Origin: Rhodospirillaceae bacterium
Lineage (GTDB): Bacteria; Pseudomonadota; Alphaproteobacteria; Dongiales; Dongiaceae
Reading direction: 5' to 3'
Assembly (NCBI GenBank): GCA_008012315.1
Contig: SSEL01000053.1
Coordinates: 1-64,000, forward strand
Length of the DNA stretch: 64,000 bases
Shown: one piece after another, positions 26,798 to 36,500 of the stretch
Numbering within the stretch: the stretch's first letter is position 1
Layout: each line of letters starts with the position of its first letter
The notes under the pieces: model-generated
Seen by the model: the letters and a program-made list of their open reading frames with translations, nothing else
Databases searched by the model: none
What the model was told of the DNA's origin: nothing
Position numbers and translations under genes: made by a program

Positions 26798-27792
26798 CGG
26801 ACACCACGACTTCGCTCGAAGATAACCTGCGGGAGACAAGAGCGCGCATGGACTCTCGGCTCACCGAGCTCCAAGAGCATCTGACGCCGGGCCGAATTTT
26901 AGATGATGCAGTGGCTTACTTGCGGGATAGCGGTGGTGGCGACTTCGGGCGCAATCTGTTGGCCAGTATCCGCAACAACCCGTTGCCCATCACCATCACC
27001 GGTATTGGTTTGGCTTGGCTTATGGTCTCCGGATCACGAGGTGGTGTCGTCGGAAGTTTGCCTTCCGCGCCTACCGAAAGGCATCTCGACGACCTCGATA
27101 TGCGTCTCTCCAATGCCGAACGTAACGTGGTCCGGCAGGAAAACGAGACCGATGATGCGTGGCGAGCGCGGTTGGATGATGCTCGGGCGGGCGTGATGGG
27201 GATCGCGCGTGAAACCACCGAGACGGCTGAGTCATTTGCCCAGCGCATTGCCGAAGCAATTGGCAAAGCGAAACAGAGTGTCATGAGGAAGGTGCACGAC
27301 GTGCAGGATCGAGCCGCAGATGCCGGGGAGCGGGGCAGCGCCATTGCCCAGATGGCAGGCGACAAGGTGACGGCGGGAACGCAGCGCGCGAAGGAGGCCG
27401 GTAGCCACCTCGTTACGACGATGAGTGATAACCCCCTTCTCCTGGGCGCGATTGCGCTAGGGGCTGGTGCGCTGCTCGGCGCGCTCATTCCTCAATCGAA
27501 ACAGGAAGAGGCGGCGCTCGGCGGTGTGGTGGCCAAGGTCAAGCAAACTGCCAAAGAGGCCGCGCATAGCGTGGTCGGCCGCGGGACAGAGGCCGCGGAG
27601 CAGGTCGTAGCGGCCGGGCAGAGAAGTGCGCGTGCACACGGCCTCTCAGGCGAAACCACAGTGGACGACCTCGTCACAACTGCCCGAAGCGGTGAGCTTC
27701 TCGACAAAGTCGAAGGCACGGTCCGAGGGACGCTCCAATCTGCGGAAACCGCGCTACGTCAGGAGGAAGCGAAAGCACCAGGACAGCGATGA
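26794..27792 (+). CDS. DUF3618-domain protein, YqjD-like
   Basis: 332 residues from MTDTTTSLEDN. The N-terminal DUF3618 helix reads LRETRARMDSRLTELQEHLTPG. A hydrophobic segment lies near residue 67 (ITITGIGLAWLMV), a long Ala/Glu/Lys helical middle follows, and a second glycine-rich hydrophobic segment is at about 213-230. It ends the DUF883-DUF1469-DUF3618 cassette, whose members are thought to remodel or protect the inner membrane under stress. The function is inferred from layout. Confidence 0.8.
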   Translation: MTDTTTSLEDNLRETRARMDSRLTELQEHLTPGRILDDAVAYLRDSGGGDFGRNLLASIRNNPLPITITGIGLAWLMVSGSRGGVVGSLPSAPTERHLDDLDMRLSNAERNVVRQENETDDAWRARLDDARAGVMGIARETTETAESFAQRIAEAIGKAKQSVMRKVHDVQDRAADAGERGSAIAQMAGDKVTAGTQRAKEAGSHLVTTMSDNPLLLGAIALGAGALLGALIPQSKQEEAALGGVVAKVKQTAKEAAHSVVGRGTEAAEQVVAAGQRSARAHGLSGETTVDDLVTTARSGELLDKVEGTVRGTLQSAETALRQEEAKAPGQR

Positions 27793-27842
27793 AAGATGGC
27801 CCAATGCGGAGTTGAGGATCATCCCGAAGTGATGCGCGGGGC

Positions 27843-27877
27843 GCCTGATCAGCCTGGCCAAGCTAAAGTGATCAGGC
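27843..27877. terminator. Inverted repeat between convergent genes
   Basis: GCCTGATCA (27843-27851) and TGATCAGGC (27869-27877) form a perfect 9-bp stem with a 17-base loop. It lies between the stress cassette (+) and the small minus-strand gene and overlaps the latter's stop. No T-run follows on either strand, so it is at best a weak bidirectional terminator or a 3' stabiliser. Confidence 0.4.
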
Positions 27878-28159
27878 TGTCTCTTGAGTGGGAACGGCAC
27901 CTATGGACCTCAGCTCCTCATCGGAGATCCAATCGCCGGAAGTCGGTTCCAGGATCATTCTCCCGTTTTCAACAGTTATGGAGAGCCTAAGCTCCCAGCG
28001 ACTTTTGTCAGCGCCGGCGACCTTCACCCATTCACCGAGGCTAATGCTTTCCCCTTGGTTGTTTTCAAGCTCAACGAACCGCGCGCCGTGGGTAGGCGCG
28101 CCTTCAAAGACGATGGCGATATAATCGGCTCCCTCAGCTACCTTGCTTTCTTGTGACAT
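27872..28159 (-). CDS. Small hypothetical protein
   Basis: 95 residues from MSQESKVAEG, start chosen for AGAGGGG ten bases upstream. No family is recognised. The sequence alternates beta-like stretches (ADYIAIVFEG, ESISLGEWVK, RWELRLSITVENGRMILEP), suggesting a small soluble beta-rich domain. It has no signal or membrane span. Its position after stress genes gives no firm clue. Confidence 0.55.
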   Translation of the reverse strand: MSQESKVAEGADYIAIVFEGAPTHGARFVELENNQGESISLGEWVKVAGADKSRWELRLSITVENGRMILEPTSGDWISDEELRSIGAVPTQETA

Positions 28160-28670
28160 GGCTGGCCCCTCTCTCAAGTTCATCTGGGATAGAAACCGTG
28201 AGGCTCTCCAGAAGTTGCAAATCAATATGGCATGCGCAGTGAGTTTCATCGAATCCTGAAGTGGCTGATCGCCAATCGCTGCTAGTCAGTTGTTGCCATT
28301 ACTCCCAACTGTCGCGTGGTCGTTTGCCCCACATGGGATCTTCTGGCCAACGCTCCTCGAGAACATTCGCCCACCAGAAGCCCCTTGCCTCGTTGCGCAC
28401 CAGAGCACCGGCTTGGCTTAATTAATGGCGGAAACTTTCATCGTTTCGCGACAGAGCGACCATCGAGGTGCGGTACAGCCGGAAAGCGGCGCAGGTGTGA
28501 ACATTAGACTCGGCAAGAATGCTGCTCGGATCATGCGGGAATGAAATCTATGCCCGGCTGCGGAGCAGGTGTTGACTATGGCCTCGCGTTTGTCGGTCGA
28601 TTCCTTGACCGATCGGCTGGCGCCTGCTGTCACCTCTCAGAAGAAGAGATCTTAACCCTATGGTCGTCAC
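28160..28670. other. Intergenic, no supported gene
   Basis: About 510 bp with only short, unconserved open frames on both strands. I see no clear promoter, repeat or RNA structure. It separates the small minus-strand gene from the decayed hydratase. Confidence 0.45.
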
Positions 28671-29153
28671 ATGACCGGTTTTTCCGCTGAAGCTGCTGCC
28701 GACCTGCTCATCGAGCATTTCTGGATGAATACGAAAGCATCGCTGGCTATCGCCGGTCCTGACTCGCGTGCGGACGCACTATCTAGTGCAAGACCTGATA
28801 ATCGCAGCTCTCGGTGGGGCGTGTGGTTGGAAGCTGGAGCTGGGCGAGAAAGATTCTGAACCCTATTGCGCACCGATTCCGCTCACACGGCTAATATCAA
28901 GCGGAGGAATTTTGTGCGCCCCAACGGTGTCGCCCGCGTGGAAGCCGAGTTCGGTTTCGGCTGGCGCGACGTGCCACCGTCAGAAACCTTGTGGGACAAG
29001 ATGGAATGCGCGGCGTTGGTCGACGCGATTCTTCCCTGCATGGAAATAGTTGAAACGCGTCTCACAGGAGCGGCGGCACAGGATCCTCTTTGGAAGCGAG
29101 CAGATCCGCGACACTTGGCTCAGCGTTATCAACGGCTTTCTCTCTCCTCATGA
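28671..29153 (+). pseudogene. 2-keto-4-pentenoate hydratase-like gene, frameshifted and truncated
   Basis: Three conserved blocks are read in order but in different frames. MTGFSAEAAADLLIEHF starts at 28671. The frame then shifts by one so that LVQDLIIAALGGACGWKLEL is read near 28787-28846. It returns to the first frame before VARVEAEFGFGWRDVPPSE, near 28929-28985. GWK, CAPIP and VEAEF are hallmarks of the hydratase/FAH-related fold. The C-terminal half is missing after about residue 140. The two shifts compensate each other, as expected for a decaying gene. Confidence 0.65.
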
Positions 29154-29265
29154 CGGAGAGATTCGGTCGCCGGGGCGGCAATAATCAAAATCGGGGTGAG
29201 ATTATTAGAAAAGCGATATCGTTGGATATCACCCGACCTGGATATCCAACGGATTTTTATCTCTC

Positions 29266-30039
29266 TCAGTGAGGAGCCTTGCCGAAGGGCGAGACCAAGT
29301 CTCGGATCGACGGAACACTATAGCTGATTCCTGTCGGTGTTCCGATGATTTGCAGCAGACCTTGATCACACAGCTTCGCCAGCGGAACGACAAGGGAGCT
29401 CGGCACCCCGTGCCGCCTTGCATTGTTGACGAGAGCGCCACTGAGCAGGTCCATCGCGATCCGCGGCGCCGGATCTTCCTCGATGTCCTCTAAGATAAGC
29501 GCAGCGGTGAGTTCCAGGCGTTGGCCGGTCATGACTTCCACCATCGTGTGGCCGAGTGCTATGGCGCGCTCGCAAGCTTGCAGCATGAATGTGAGGAAGG
29601 CATCGATCTTGCCGTTCTCGATGGCGTCTCGCAACAAGCGCTGATAGCGATCGTACTGCCTTTCGAAAATAACTTCCCAAGGCAGTGCCGGCCAGCCCGC
29701 GCGTCGCAACCGCGCACCAAACAGCATTCGGGCAGTACGGCCATTCGCTTCCGCGAAGGGCAGAATCTCCATGAATTTTACCAGGGACAGCGTGGCGTAG
29801 ATCAGCGGATGGATGTCGACCCATCGGTGCTCGTCAAATCCATCGACATAACGCCTCATTGTATCTTCGATGGCGGATGGCGGCACCTTAGGCGGGCTGA
29901 AAGGCCTTTGCGAAGGATAAGGGAAGAAATCGCCGTCAAGCCGCCAGACCCGGTCCCACTTCGGGCTCAAATAGAGCGGGCGCGCATCTCTATTCACACT
30001 GCAGAGATGCGGCACTTCATCAAGCTTCTGCATGGGCAC
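29266..30039 (-). CDS. Fic-domain protein with degenerate catalytic motif
   Basis: 257 residues from a GTG at 30039; an ATG two codons later is equally possible. HPLIYATLSLVKFMEILPFAEANGRTARMLF near residues 77-107 (read here in pieces) aligns with the Fic core helix. The canonical HPFxxGNGR is LPFAEANGR: the catalytic histidine is Leu and the first glycine is Ala, while Asn, Gly and Arg remain. A C-terminal winged-helix-like part (LCDQGLLQIIGTPTG) is common in Fic proteins. It probably lacks AMP-transferase activity, and may bind nucleotide or act in regulation. Confidence 0.72.
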   Translation of the reverse strand: MPMQKLDEVPHLCSVNRDARPLYLSPKWDRVWRLDGDFFPYPSQRPFSPPKVPPSAIEDTMRRYVDGFDEHRWVDIHPLIYATLSLVKFMEILPFAEANGRTARMLFGARLRRAGWPALPWEVIFERQYDRYQRLLRDAIENGKIDAFLTFMLQACERAIALGHTMVEVMTGQRLELTAALILEDIEEDPAPRIAMDLLSGALVNNARRHGVPSSLVVPLAKLCDQGLLQIIGTPTGISYSVPSIRDLVSPFGKAPH

Positions 30040-30180
30040 GTCACATGGATCAAACCTGTCAAATAAGCGGATCGTTGTATCGGCCTACCGGGCTGCAGCC
30101 TCGGGGCACCGGGCTACAAATATTGATGTAACCATTTAACGTTGAATAAATAGTTGCCTTTAATCGTCGCTGCGTCAGAA

Positions 30181-30242
30181 TCATCCGCTCAGGAACAGCG
30201 GATGAAACGGTGGGACGCAATGCGTGTCGCCTTGCGTCCCAC
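30181..30242. other. Two tandem perfect hairpins in the gap before the PAS gene
   Basis: Stem 1 is TCATCCGCT (30181-30189) with AGCGGATGA (30197-30205) and a 7-base loop. Stem 2 is GTGGGACGCAA (30210-30220) with TTGCGTCCCAC (30232-30242) and an 11-base loop. They sit in a 470-bp gap without a supported gene (30040-30533). They could be part of a small RNA, a 5' leader structure or a double terminator. The strand is not decided. Confidence 0.5.
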
Positions 30243-30533
30243 GATCCAACAGGTCCTGAATATCCTGGTTTCGCCATTTTCGAGCGAGAAAGGATTTGCC
30301 GATCGGTTTTCTCGTCTACGGTCAAGGCTCCCGTCTCACTGCGGACTGGCATCACTCTGAGTTCCTCACCCGAAATTGGCTAAGTACGACTTTTGATTAT
30401 CCCATAGTTAAGCAAAATTTGTCCGCCCAACTAAGGAATTTCCTGCTAATATGGAAAAATCACATTTTGATATGCTGGCGAGACCTCCGATACCGGCGGG
30501 GTCCTAGGGACTGTGAGCTATTTAGAGACTAGG

Positions 30534-31061
30534 ATGCGAGCTTTCACGAATATTGGAGAGTACCTCTCGCCTGCGGTGCCCGAGATCTGCAAGTACTGGT
30601 TGGCGAAGATCGACGGACGATCAGCACCCACGCGCGCGGAGATCGACCCCTTGCAGATGCCAAAGGGTGTATTGCAGCACATTTTGCTAGTCGATCTGGA
30701 ACGGCAGACCCGGCAGATTAGATTTCGCCTTGTCGGTACCCACGTCGCGCGCATGTATGGCTCCGATTTTACCGGCGCGTCGATCGACGAAATCATCCTT
30801 CCCCACGGCCTGACCGACGCTTTGCGGGAGCTCTACGGAACCATCATGGATCTTGGTGAGCCTATTGTCGGACATTATGGCTATCCGATGCGCAATGGTC
30901 GCCAGGTGCTTTCTGAATTCGCGCTTTTGCCGCTGCAGTCACACGGCGCCGTCACGCAATGCTTGGCGGTCGAGCATCTAGGAGCGTTGGGAGGCGTCGA
31001 TCCTGAAGACCTGGTTTCTCTACGGCGAGTCTCTGCCTCAGCGATTGCCCGGCCGCAGTGA
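30534..31061 (+). CDS. PAS-domain protein (PAS_5 type)
   Basis: 175 residues from the ATG at 30534; a GTG at 30513 would add seven residues. The fold pattern KYWLAKIDGRSAPTRAEIDP, LVDLERQTRQIRFRLVGTHV and FALLPLQSHGAVTQCL is that of the PAS_5 (DUF) family, common and multicopy in Rhodospirillales and Hyphomicrobiales. In these proteins the PAS domain stands alone, with no kinase attached. The ligand and partner are unknown. Confidence 0.75.
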   Translation: MRAFTNIGEYLSPAVPEICKYWLAKIDGRSAPTRAEIDPLQMPKGVLQHILLVDLERQTRQIRFRLVGTHVARMYGSDFTGASIDEIILPHGLTDALRELYGTIMDLGEPIVGHYGYPMRNGRQVLSEFALLPLQSHGAVTQCLAVEHLGALGGVDPEDLVSLRRVSASAIARPQ

Positions 31062-31480
31062 CCGCGATGGAGGCTTTGACCTGGCGTGGACTGTGACAGG
31101 GTGTGACACGCTGACCCTCAAGACTGAAAATCGAAGCCTCTAAGTAGCCATATTTTCAAGAGTTTTCGGTAAACGTTGGTGAGCACCCCAGCGCCTTAGC
31201 CAGCAAATCAGATTTTCGTCATCGGTAGTCGAAACTGTCTGTAGCTTCTGGCCCGAGTTTGATCCGGCGTGGCATGCCGATTGTCGCAATGACACTGAAC
31301 TTTGGCGGCGCTTGCGGTCGTCTAATTTCACGACAGTTAAGACGGTCTCCCCCTCAACGCGATGTCTGACGGCGGGAGACAGGTGCGTTGGACCCCTGGA
31401 TCGAGGAAGCGCGGGCAAGCCGATTGGTGTCCTTTGCCAGAGGACTAACTGCTATCAGTAGACGTTATAAGGCAATCCCG
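31062..31480. other. Intergenic, holds one copy of a dispersed repeat
   Basis: About 420 bp without a convincing gene. A minus-strand open frame at 31140-31418 has no family match that I recognise. The left copy of a 33-bp dispersed repeat lies at 31230-31262. Confidence 0.45.
31230..31262 (+). repeat. Dispersed 33-bp repeat, left copy
   Basis: It reads CGAAAC-T-GTCTGT, then TTCTGGCCCG, then TTTGA. It matches the sequence at 42271-42304 except for five substitutions and one indel, in the same orientation. It lies about 11 kb from the right copy, which is next to the integrase remnant. Confidence 0.5.
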
Positions 31481-31903
31481 CTACCGATGTGACCATCGAA
31501 ATTCTCTAGGAGTTGATCCGACCATTCGACGAAAATGACGTGCCAAGTGGCTTTGGTCAGCGAAACCTGCGGCGAGTGCGATCTCGGACAGTGAAAGATT
31601 GGTGCGGGCCAACATTTCTTTGGCTCGTTGGACACGCTTCTGTAAGAGATAAAAGTGCGGTGTGACACCCGCCGTTTGCTTGAATTCTCGCGCGAAATGA
31701 AAAACCGAGAAACCTGCCACTCCAGCCAGCACCGCGAGATCCATTTTCTCGCTTAGGTGCGTCTCCACGTATTCCAAAACACGGCGGGTAACGCCGGGCG
31801 GGAGACCGCCCCGAGCTTGAGGCGCCGGCGTGGGCACTGATTCTGTGACACTTCGAATGTATATCAAGACGAGGCCTCTCAAGCAGCGCGACTCTCGTCG
31901 CAT
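31481..31903 (-). CDS. AraC-family transcriptional regulator, short form
   Basis: 140 residues. The C-terminal 100 residues are a complete AraC DNA-binding domain with two helix-turn-helix motifs (LAGVAGFSVFHFAREFKQ and SEIALAAGFADQSHLARHFRR). PREFR closes the domain. The upstream sensor domain usual for the family is missing, so it is either a naturally small AraC protein or a truncated one. No target is evident; it faces away from the response-regulator genes. Confidence 0.8.
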   Translation of the reverse strand: MRRESRCLRGLVLIYIRSVTESVPTPAPQARGGLPPGVTRRVLEYVETHLSEKMDLAVLAGVAGFSVFHFAREFKQTAGVTPHFYLLQKRVQRAKEMLARTNLSLSEIALAAGFADQSHLARHFRRMVGSTPREFRWSHR

Positions 31904-32288
31904 TTTGTTGGGCGCTAAATGGGTAGCTTCTTGAGCTCTATAGTGGGGATGCGTCGCACTGGATGATATTGTGCGTCAGCACTTCAGGTCGCCACTCTAG
32001 GGAGGGCCGCGTTGACAGAAGGGACAACTCCACTATACCGAGGTATATCGTTCAAGGGTGAGCCCCGTCACCGGCATGACATGCGTCGGGGTCGCGTTAT
32101 AGTTGGAGCGCCAGTTGGTCGCCGGCGCCGTGATGTGCACGTCAGTTGCAAGGACGTCTCATGGAGCAACGGGCGCACTCCATACAGGGGTGAAGGCACA
32201 TTAAAGGCATGGGGGGCCAAGGCATGCGCGATCTATGCGACGAACAGAAAGACCCTGTTGAGTCGACGATGAGAAGGTGAGTGTAGAC
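31904..32288. other. Intergenic, no supported gene
   Basis: About 385 bp between the AraC gene and the response-regulator gene, both on the minus strand. An open frame at 32012-32272 (+) has no recognisable domain. Confidence 0.4.
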
Positions 32289-32693
32289 TCATCGACTGCT
32301 CCGACACGCTTGCCCGTGCGCCACCGCGATGCGAAGGCAGTCGATCAGCGCGGCTTCCACCAGCGGCTTACGAAGGTAGCATTGCACCCCCCGGGTGAGC
32401 ATGCACTCTTGCGAGCGCTCATCCGGATAAGCGGTCACCAGAATCGTCGGGATGGCGTGTCCACTTTCGAGCAAATGGTTATAAAGCTCGACACCGGTCA
32501 TTTCTGGCATGTGAATATCGGCGACCAAGCAGGCCGTGGCGGTAAGTTGCGCAGACGCAAGAAATTGGGCTGCAGACGGAAACACCGCGACAGAGTAATC
32601 CAGCGCCTTCAGAAGCCTACGCATGGAGTCGCCGAAGGACTGGTCGTCATCGACGACAGAGATTAGTGGTCGTTCGGGCAATATGGCCTCCAT
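32289..32693 (-). CDS. Single-domain response regulator
   Basis: 134 residues made up of one receiver domain. The acidic pair is VVDDDQ (about 13-18), the phospho-acceptor Asp is in LVADIHMPEMTG (about 60), the Thr is in LVTAYPD, and the Lys is in YLRKPL. There is no output domain. It diverges from the FixJ-like regulator and the hybrid kinase gene, and could act as a phosphate sink or relay partner of that kinase. Confidence 0.88.
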   Translation of the reverse strand: MEAILPERPLISVVDDDQSFGDSMRRLLKALDYSVAVFPSAAQFLASAQLTATACLVADIHMPEMTGVELYNHLLESGHAIPTILVTAYPDERSQECMLTRGVQCYLRKPLVEAALIDCLRIAVAHGQACRSSR

Positions 32694-32882
32694 GAGTGTC
32701 GGCCGCGGCTACACCGCGCTTGTGAGGCGGCTAGGTGCAGCATCTGGCATCAAGCATAACGCTGTAGCGGACCTGCGACTCTAAACTTTGGTTTAGGATT
32801 TCTGCCCCTCAGGGGTGGGCGGACGGCTGTTCAAGGGTTTTCGTTAGGGCTAAGATTGGCAAATGAAATGTGGAGGGAACAG

Positions 32883-33566
32883 ATGCGCCAGTCCACGGAC
32901 CTTGGATCACGAGCGGCAGCCGCGCCAAATTCACATTCCTGCGTAGTCGTCATCGATGACGACGAGGGGTTTCGCGAATCCCTCGGACGACTTCTGCGAG
33001 CTGTGGGCGTGAATCCACGACTGTTTGCGTCGATTAACGATTTTGTCCGCTCTGACCCGCCCGATAGCCCGACCTGTCTGGTCCTCGACGTCAGGTTACC
33101 AGAGCGAAGCGGACTCGATTTTCAGCGCGATCTCGCCGCGGCCGGAGCCACGCTCCCGATCGTCTTCGTCACCGGGCACGGCGACATTCCGATGAGCGTA
33201 CAAGCAATGAAAGCGGGCGCCATCGAGTTTTTGACGAAACCGTTCCGGGAGCAGGATCTTCTGGATGCCATAAGTGCCGGGCTCGCTCGCGACCGTGTGC
33301 GCCGGCAAAATGATGAAGTCCTGAGCGGAGTCAGGGCGCGATTCCAACTGCTGACCGCGCGCGAGCGCGTTATTCTGGCTCGGGTTGCGGAGGGTCGACT
33401 AAATAAGCAGATTGCCGGCGAGTTGGGCATCACCGAAACCACGGTGAAGGTCCATCGCAGCAATATGATGAAGAAGATCGGAGCCACATCGGTGCCAGAA
33501 CTGTGTCGAATAGTGGATAAGCTGAAGCTGCTCAAGTTGCTGCCCGAGAACTCCAAGCTGGCCTAA
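32883..33566 (+). CDS. FixJ/NarL-type response regulator
   Basis: 227 residues from the ATG at 32883, chosen because GGAGGGAACAG lies immediately upstream; earlier starts at 32856 (TTG) and 32868 lack this. The receiver has VVIDDDEGF, the acceptor Asp in LVLDVRLPERSG, and Lys in FLTKPF. A LuxR-type HTH follows (LTARERVILARVAEGRLNKQ, then ITETTVKVHRSNMMKKI). The hybrid kinase gene starts three bases after this stop, so the two are a sensor-regulator pair. Confidence 0.92.
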   Translation: MRQSTDLGSRAAAAPNSHSCVVVIDDDEGFRESLGRLLRAVGVNPRLFASINDFVRSDPPDSPTCLVLDVRLPERSGLDFQRDLAAAGATLPIVFVTGHGDIPMSVQAMKAGAIEFLTKPFREQDLLDAISAGLARDRVRRQNDEVLSGVRARFQLLTARERVILARVAEGRLNKQIAGELGITETTVKVHRSNMMKKIGATSVPELCRIVDKLKLLKLLPENSKLA

Positions 33567-33568
33567 CC

Positions 33569-36500
33569 GTGGAGAGCCCAAAGGGCCACAGAACGTCACC
33601 TATCCTGGGCCTCTCGGGGTACGTGCTGGCGCCCCTGCGAGAAAGCGCGGACTTTACTCTTTACCGTGGCCGAAAGCACGACGACTCCTCGCCGGTACTG
33701 GCGATCGCACTCTTTGAACATCCATCGCCTCAGAGTGTCAGGCGGCTCTTGCATGAATACTCTCTCGCAGCCGAACTCGATCCCGCGTGGGCTGCCAAAC
33801 CACTGGCCATTACTCGTCACGAAGGGCGGACGATTCTCTTACTCAAGGACCCTGGCGGTCAGCCGCTGGATCGGATTCTTGAGCGTGACAAGGGGCGACC
33901 GCTCGACCTGACTCGCTTCCTTAGCACCGCCATTGGGTTGGCAAGAACACTCGGTCAAGTCCATCAGCAGGGCCTCATACATAAGGATATCAAGCCTGCG
34001 AATGTCCTCGTCGATGACACCGGCAACGCGTGGCTCACCGGGTTCGGGATTGCATCCCAACTTCCTCGAGAGCGACAGTCACCCGAACCTCCCGAGTTCA
34101 TCGCGGGAACGCTCGCCTATATGGCACCCGAGCAGACGGGACGAATCAACCGTTCGATCGATTCTCGGAGTGATCTTTACTCGCTTGGAATGACGTTTTA
34201 CGAAATGCTGACCGGGAGTCTTCCCTTCGCGGCCGGCGACCCGATGGAATGGGTGCACTGTCACATCGCGAAACAACCAGCCGCACCCAGCGAGCGGCTG
34301 GGAACCGTGCCAGGCTCAGTCTCCGCACTCACGATGAAGTTGCTCTCCAAGACGGCGGACGAGAGGTATCAGACAGCGGGGGGAGTTGAGAGCGATCTTC
34401 GGCGATGCCTATCCCAATGGGAGGCCCAGGGGCGGATCGATGACTTCACCCCTGGCGCTCGCGACACCCCGGACCGCCTCATGATCCCCGAGAAGCTGTA
34501 TGGAAGGGACCGCGAAGTTGATACTCTACGCACCGCTTTCGACCGCATCGTTGGTGGTGGCCGAGCGGAACTGGTGCTGCTCTCCGGATACTCCGGGATC
34601 GGGAAATCCGCCGTCGTTAATGAGCTCTGCAAGCCACTCGCGCCCCCGCGTGGCTTGTTTGCGTCGGCCAAATCCGACGAATATAGGCGCGACATTCCGC
34701 ATGCCGCACTGGCCCAGGCGTTTCAGAGCCTCATCCGGCGGCTCCTTAGCCAGAACGAGGAAGACCTGCGCAAATCGCAGGACGCGTTTCGTGACGCGCT
34801 GGGTTCGAACGGTCTACTCCTAGTCGATCTTATCCCGGAATTGAGGCACGTCATTGGCGACCAGCCGCCGGTGCCCGAACTGCCAGCGCAGGAAGCGCAG
34901 AGACGTTTTCAGATTGTCCTTCGACGGTTCATCGGCGTATTTGCGCGACCTGAACATCCGCTCGCGCTCTTCCTGGATGACATGCAATGGCTCGATGCCG
35001 CAACGCTCGATGTGCTCGAGGATCTTTTGACCCAGCCGGACATGAAGCACCTGTTGTTGATTGGTGCCTACCGGGACAATGAAGTCAGTTCGACCCATCC
35101 GCTGGCGCGCAAGCTGACAGCGATGCGTCAAGCCGGAGCGGTCGTGCAGGACATCGTTCTCTCACCACTCAGTCGCGCCGATCTAGCTAGACTGCTTGTG
35201 GATTCCCTTCGCTGCCAACTGGAGCGCGCCGCGCCGCTGGCCGACTTGATTCACGAGAAGACCAGTGGCAACCCGTTCTTTGCAATCCAGTTCATTTTTA
35301 CTCTGGCGGACGATCGCCTGCTGACATTCGATTACCGCTCGCGGCGTTGGGTATGGGACCTAGCTCGGATTCGTGCCAAAGGCTTCACGGACAACGTTGT
35401 AGAGCTGATGGTCGAGAAGTTGAAGCGCCTTCCGCCAGAAACCCAGAAGGTACTCCAGCAGTTCGCCTGCATGGGCAACAGTGCAGACTTCGAGATGCTG
35501 CGGATGGGATATCAGGGCTCAGTCGAGGACATGCACGAGCATCTTTGGGAAGCCGTGCGAGCCGGCCTCATCTTTCGTGCTGACAATTCCTACAGCTTCG
35601 TGCACGACCGCGTACAGGAAGCCGCCTACTTGCTGATCCCGCAGGAGCTGCGCGCCGAGGCTCATCTACGCATTGGAATACTCCTTGCAGAGCACATGCG
35701 CGCTGAAAAACGTGAGGAGGCGATATTTGAGATCGTCAATCAACTCAACCGAGGCTCGAGTTTTATCACCTCTGTCGAGGATCGCGAGCGCGTCGCAGAA
35801 CTGAATCTGATCGCAGGTCGGCGCGCGAAACTCGCGGCGGCATACGACTCGGCGCTCAAGTATCTCAGGGCCGGCAGAGCCCTTCTTGCAGAAGAGACTT
35901 GGGAGCGGAATCGCCAGCTCATCTTCTCGATCGAGTATCTGGCGGCGGAGTGCGAGCTGCTCAACGTCACCGTTTGCCTCGCCGCCGGAGATCCGCTCGC
36001 GGAAGTGCAAAAGGAATGCGAGAACGGTTTGGCATTTGCCAAGCGGGTGCGTTTCGGCTTGGCCATCGAGCGGTGCGGGGCACAGCTCGGTTTGATCCTC
36101 ACTTTGCGCGGCCTGACTGCGAGGTTCGGGTGCCTGGATCATGAGGGATATAGCGAACTCGATACCGAACGCCGCTTGGCCAAGAGTCCCGATCTGGTTC
36201 TCGCCGAGTTCCACTACTGGACGCGTAAGCTGCAGGCGCACTTTTTCGCCGGAGACTTCGCGTCGGCGGTCGACGCGGCGCTGCAGGCGGAACCGCTGCT
36301 TTGGACGTCGACGGCAATGTTCGAGTCAGCGGTGTATCGGTTCTATGGCGCGCTGGCGCATGCGGCGGCCTGGGATCACGCCACACCGGAGCAGAGACCG
36401 AGCCATTTCAATGCTCTGCTGGATCACCACCGGGAGCTCCAGGCGTGGGCGGAGGTCAATCCAGAGACTTTCAAAGACCGCGTCGCCTTGGTCGGCGCCG

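Noticed and set aside
30192-30215. GGAAC inside the first tandem hairpin as an EcfG -35
   Set aside because: No CGTT-like element at 16-17 bp.
31140-31418. A 92-codon minus-strand open frame
   Set aside because: No recognisable family; it overlaps the dispersed repeat and lacks a ribosome site.
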